DNA from: Pseudomonas lini
Lineage (GTDB): Bacteria > Pseudomonadota > Gammaproteobacteria > Pseudomonadales > Pseudomonadaceae
DNA length: 64,000 nucleotides
NCBI RefSeq assembly: GCF_964063345.1
Contig: NZ_OZ061318.1
Location: 4,898,001-4,962,000, forward strand
Direction: 5' to 3'
Shown here one piece after another: positions 60,617 through 64,000 of this stretch (position 1 is the first letter of the stretch; the number at the start of each line of letters is the position of its first letter). The position numbers and the translations under genes are program-made. The notes under the pieces were generated by a model. That model did no database searches, was not told where the DNA came from, and was given only the letters and a program-made list of their open reading frames with translations.

Positions 60617-62284
60617 ATGTCTGCTGCTTCCCGTTTGCCATTGGACGCCTTTTACGAGCGTGAAGCGCGTCATCCCCGTCAGCGTTTTCTGGTCCAGCCA
60701 ATGGGAGGCGGCCAGGTCGAGACGCTGACCTGGGCCGACGTCGGCCATCAGGCGCGCTGTGCCGCCCACTGGCTGCGGGCTCGCGAATTGCCACAAGGCA
60801 GCCACATCGCGCTGATTTCGAAAAACTGCGCCCACTGGATCATCGCCGACCTGGCAATCTGGATGGCCGGGCATGTCTCGGTGCCGCTGTATCCCAATCT
60901 GACCGCCGATTCCGTCGCCCAGGTGCTCAATCATTCCGAAGCCGCGCTGGTGTTCATTGGCAAGCTGGATGACTGGCCGGGCATCTCCGCCGGGGTCAGC
61001 CCCGACCTGCCAACTATCAGCCTGCCGCTGTGCCCGGCCGGCAACTTCGATTTCAGCTGGGCCGATCTGCAACGCAGTTCGCCGATTCAGGACGACCCCA
61101 AACCCGCCGCCGATCAACTGGCGACCATCATTTACACATCCGGCACCACGGGCCAGCCCAAAGGCGTGATGCACAGTTTCGGCACGCTGGGATTTGCCAC
61201 TACTCGCGGCACGCAGTTATTCGGCCTGAATGAGTCGGATCGCCTGCTGTCCTACCTGCCGCTGTGCCACGTCGCCGAGCGGATGTTCGTCGAGTTGGCG
61301 TCGATCTACACCGGGCAAACGGTGTTCTTCGCCGAGAGCCTCGATACCTTCCTCACTGATTTAAAACGTGCCCGGCCCACCGCGCTGTTCGGCGTGCCGC
61401 GGATATGGACAAAATTCCAGATGGGCGTCTACAGCAAGATCCCGGAAAAACGCCTCGACTTCCTGCTCGGCCTGCCCTTCATCGGCAAGCGAGTAGGGCA
61501 CAAAGTTCTCGCCGGGCTGGGACTGGACGCCTTGCGCATCGCCTTGTCGGGTGCTGCGCCCGTGCCGCAGACGTTGCTGCTCTGGTACCGAAAACTGGGG
61601 CTGGATGTGCTGGAGGTGTACGGCATGACCGAAAGTTGCGGTTATTCCCACATCGGCCTGCCGGGTCAGAACAAACCCGGCTGGATCGGCAAGCCATGCC
61701 CGGAAGTCGAAGTGCGTATCGAACCGTCTGGTGAAGTGCTGGTGCGCAGCGGCGCGACCATGCTCGGCTATTTCAAGGAACCCGGGAAAACCGCCGAAAC
61801 CATCACCGAGGATGGCTTCTTGCGTACCGGTGACAAGGGCGAGGAAGACGCCGAAGGCAATCTGCGCCTGACCGGGCGCCTGAAGGAAATCTTCAAAACC
61901 AGCAAAGGCAAATACGTTGCCCCTGCACCGATTGAAAATCGCCTGGCAGTGCATTCGCGGATTGAACAGGTGTGCGTGGTCGGCGATGGGCTGGGCGCGC
62001 CACTGGGTTTATGCGTGTTGTCGGCGGTCGGTCAACAGGACGCGAAGGGATCGGCCCGGGCGGGTTTGCATTCAAGCCTGGAAAAACTGCTGGAGGAGGT
62101 CAACGGCGTTCTCGACAGGCATGAGCGCTTGCGTCGGCTGGTGGTGGTCAAGGACAGCTGGGCGGTGGAAAACGGCTTCCTGACACCGACCCTGAAGATC
62201 AAGCGCAACATGATCGAAGCGGCTTACGGTGCTCGGTTTGCAGAATGGAGCGAGCGCAGCGAGGCGGTGCTGTGGCAGGATTGA
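60617..62284 (+). CDS. AMP-binding acyl-CoA synthetase/ligase
   Basis: 555 residues from MSAASRLPLDAFYER with AAGGAG upstream. ATP motif IIYTSGTTGQPKGVM near 175, YGMTESCGYS near 335, and the hinge region LRLTGRLKEIFKTSKGKYVAPAPIEN near 420. Activates a fatty or other carboxylic acid to its adenylate and then CoA thioester. The thioesterase gene follows after 32 bases. Substrate unknown; the operator suggests induction by acyl-CoA or a related ligand. Confidence 0.88.
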   Translation: MSAASRLPLDAFYEREARHPRQRFLVQPMGGGQVETLTWADVGHQARCAAHWLRARELPQGSHIALISKNCAHWIIADLAIWMAGHVSVPLYPNLTADSVAQVLNHSEAALVFIGKLDDWPGISAGVSPDLPTISLPLCPAGNFDFSWADLQRSSPIQDDPKPAADQLATIIYTSGTTGQPKGVMHSFGTLGFATTRGTQLFGLNESDRLLSYLPLCHVAERMFVELASIYTGQTVFFAESLDTFLTDLKRARPTALFGVPRIWTKFQMGVYSKIPEKRLDFLLGLPFIGKRVGHKVLAGLGLDALRIALSGAAPVPQTLLLWYRKLGLDVLEVYGMTESCGYSHIGLPGQNKPGWIGKPCPEVEVRIEPSGEVLVRSGATMLGYFKEPGKTAETITEDGFLRTGDKGEEDAEGNLRLTGRLKEIFKTSKGKYVAPAPIENRLAVHSRIEQVCVVGDGLGAPLGLCVLSAVGQQDAKGSARAGLHSSLEKLLEEVNGVLDRHERLRRLVVVKDSWAVENGFLTPTLKIKRNMIEAAYGARFAEWSERSEAVLWQD

Positions 62285-62316
62285 GCCACGAACAACTCCA
62301 ACAAAGGAACGTAACG

Positions 62317-62760
62317 ATGAGTCTGTGGCGCACCACTCCCAACGTCGAGCAGTTGAACGCAATCCAGAAAAACACCATCGGCGAAGTGCTGGATATTCGC
62401 TTCGAAGCCTTCGATGACGAGTCCCTGACCGCCAGCATGGTCATCGACCATCGCACGCACCAGCCCTATGGTTTGTTGCACGGCGGCGCCTCCGTGGTGC
62501 TGGCCGAAACCGTTGGCTCGATGGCCAGTTACCTGTGCATCGACGCCAGCAAGTTTTATTGCGTGGGCCTGGAAATCAACGCCAACCATTTGCGCGGCCT
62601 GCGCAGTGGGCGAGTGACGGCGGTGGCCAAGGCGATTCACATCGGGCGCACGACGCATGTCTGGGATATCCGCCTCACCAGCGATGAGGGCAAGGCCAGT
62701 TGCGTGTCGCGGCTGACCATGGCGGTTGTTCCATTGGGGGAACAACCGCCAGCACGGTGA
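62317..62760 (+). CDS. Hotdog-fold thioesterase (PaaI/YdiI-like)
   Basis: 147 residues from MSLWRTTPNVEQ. Family motifs HQPYGLLHGGASVVLAETVGS near 48 (His and Gly of the active loop, Glu nucleophile region) and GLEINANHLRG near 88. Hydrolyses acyl-CoA, probably aryl or short-chain type. In operon with the acyl-CoA ligase. Confidence 0.9.
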   Translation: MSLWRTTPNVEQLNAIQKNTIGEVLDIRFEAFDDESLTASMVIDHRTHQPYGLLHGGASVVLAETVGSMASYLCIDASKFYCVGLEINANHLRGLRSGRVTAVAKAIHIGRTTHVWDIRLTSDEGKASCVSRLTMAVVPLGEQPPAR

Positions 62761-62800
62761 GAATCATTGCACCAGCGAAAGAGACCTCGGGTGTAGAGAC

Positions 62801-64000
62801 TCAAGGCGGCTTGCGTGTTTGTTGATAGCTGTATTGAGACGGTTTCAATCGGACTTTGTTTGGAACCAACACCTGAGGGCGATAAAGGGAGTTCATCAAG
62901 GCGTCGGCAGACACGTCATAGAGTGTGTCTCCCGGCTCTTCCGCGTAGGTTAAAACATCAATCATGACGTTGAGTCCCATTCCGCGAATCATGTCTTGCT
63001 GCCCCACGAACATCGCTCCGTGACGTTGGGTATCTTCATTCTCGTTGTCCCTCAACGCGAAGTCTCTTCCGTACGCGTGGGCATTTTTTACCCAGGCAGG
63101 GGCTGCCCTTGGTCTGCTTGTAGGCAATATGATATCGAGACTCTGGAGCATGGAATGCTCGGCCTGACCGCTTTCCTGCAGCATTGAAAAGGGTGCTCTG
63201 TAGCGCTTGTCACCGAACCGGCTGCTGGGTTTGGCCGGCTCGTTTTGTGCTTCCAATGAAAAGAAAACAAAATCGTCAGTTCCCAATGAGGTCAAGTCTC
63301 CCTCCGCTGTGTTGTTTTCATTGAATACCAACTGCCGTTCGATCAGTTGTTTTCTGGAGTAGAGTTCGACCACATCGTTATTGCGCAGATCCTGGTTGGA
63401 AAAGTGAACGATATGGAATGGGCTCTCGCTGAATTCCTGGAGAAAAAGAGTCTCGGCAGAGTCCAGTTCGATTGATTCGCCAAGGCGCTCTTCAAGTTGC
63501 CTGATATTTTTCCTGGACTGTTGCTGGAAGGTAGTCAGGCCGTCTTGCCCGTTATCAATCTGCTTCCATGCTGACCCATTGCGCAACATGTGATCGAAAG
63601 CCTCTATAGCGTCTGTGAGCGCCTGACCATCAGAGTCGACAAAGGTCACAGGATTACTTCGGACAAACAGATAAAGATTCAGACCATCAACGGTTCCGGC
63701 AGGATCCGGATTGAGCCAGCGTTGCCACCAAGGCGAGTAGTACCTGGCACCGTAGTAATACAAGCCGGTAGCATCGCGCTCCTTACCGCTGTAGCGAATG
63801 GTTCTGTAACTGGCTTCAATTTTGTCGTTTCCGGCCCACCATGCAGTCCCTCCGTACGGATAGTAACTTTCCAGGCTGATCAGCTTTGCCTGATCGTTCA
63901 ATACCAGAGTGCTGGAACCCAAGTGATCATTCAGGCTGTAGTGATATTGATTCTGCGCAACGGCTGATGGCCCGCCTTTTTCCCAATGCAGAACTTGCAC
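62801..64000 (-). CDS. RHS/TccC-type toxin, C-terminal part (5' end beyond the window)
   Basis: The frame is open at the right edge; 399 codons are visible. The RHS repeat-associated core is clear (SGKERDATGLYYYGARYYSPWW near residue 71 and NLYLFVRSNPVTFVDSDGQ near 108). After it come about 270 unmatched residues (down to 62801) as the variable toxin part: LGTDDFVFFSLE, SRFGDKRYRAPFSML and YGRDFALRDNENED. I do not recognise its fold. No immunity gene follows: the gap to the convergent thioesterase is 40 bases. This fits a Tc (TccC) type insecticidal toxin more than a contact-dependent system. Confidence 0.8.
   Translation of the reverse strand: MQVLHWEKGGPSAVAQNQYHYSLNDHLGSSTLVLNDQAKLISLESYYPYGGTAWWAGNDKIEASYRTIRYSGKERDATGLYYYGARYYSPWWQRWLNPDPAGTVDGLNLYLFVRSNPVTFVDSDGQALTDAIEAFDHMLRNGSAWKQIDNGQDGLTTFQQQSRKNIRQLEERLGESIELDSAETLFLQEFSESPFHIVHFSNQDLRNNDVVELYSRKQLIERQLVFNENNTAEGDLTSLGTDDFVFFSLEAQNEPAKPSSRFGDKRYRAPFSMLQESGQAEHSMLQSLDIILPTSRPRAAPAWVKNAHAYGRDFALRDNENEDTQRHGAMFVGQQDMIRGMGLNVMIDVLTYAEEPGDTLYDVSADALMNSLYRPQVLVPNKVRLKPSQYSYQQTRKPP

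Overview
The window is a GC-rich chromosomal segment of a fluorescent Pseudomonas (P. fluorescens group). The evidence is the gene content (GacS, OprH-PhoP-PhoQ, FlgZ, a NrdA with two ATP cones, DUF6124 proteins), the gene order, which as remembered follows several stretches of the P. aeruginosa map, and about nineteen REP/REPIN elements of two families. No tRNA, rRNA, CRISPR array or prophage structural gene was recognised.

Layout: 1-2.6 kb, the end of a glutamine-synthetase-like gene and an MFS transporter. 2.7-10.5 kb, flagellum and chemotaxis: flgZ, flgN, flgM, flgA on the minus strand, then cheV-cheR and flgBCDE on the plus strand, with sigma-28 and sigma-54 promoter matches. 10.7-16.7 kb, class I ribonucleotide reductase nrdA with a DnaA box and a long palindrome upstream, then a divergent two-component pair. 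16.8-21.6 kb, a phosphopantetheinyl transferase, a dienelactone-hydrolase-like protein and oprH-phoP-phoQ. 21.6-28.1 kb, an accessory region: two DUF6124 genes, each behind a C4-antisense-like RNA leader, a chimeric scar joining an araC 3' end to a phoQ 3' end, and a 919-residue Ig-like repeat protein. 28-31 kb, dctA (sigma-54 promoter plus paired palindromes) and a CoA transferase. 31-38 kb, small housekeeping genes (sprT, ttcA, a Tag-like glycosylase, wrbA, arsC, a thioredoxin lipoprotein, a META-domain lipoprotein). 38-50.7 kb, ldhA, gacS, a two-component pair, cysM, rlmD, relA, mazG and a DUF2058 gene. 50.8-62.8 kb, fabA-fabB, an operon of TonB receptor, periplasmic binding protein and hybrid histidine kinase, gpsA, sixA, an acyl-CoA ligase and a thioesterase. 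The window ends inside an RHS/TccC-type toxin gene.

The most unusual object is the pair of leaders upstream of the DUF6124 genes. Each contains an antisense-like part (segments a' and b') followed by its own complementary target (a and b), in the order a'-b'-a-b. The two leaders differ in sequence in these segments, yet the complementarity is kept in each, so the pairings covary. A third copy of the a' sequence lies just upstream of each gene and runs into its Shine-Dalgarno sequence, so the target can pair either with the antisense part or with the ribosome-binding site. This looks like two self-specific RNA switches driving two almost identical proteins.

Gene starts were chosen by eye from ribosome-binding sites and family alignment from memory. 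No database search was run.
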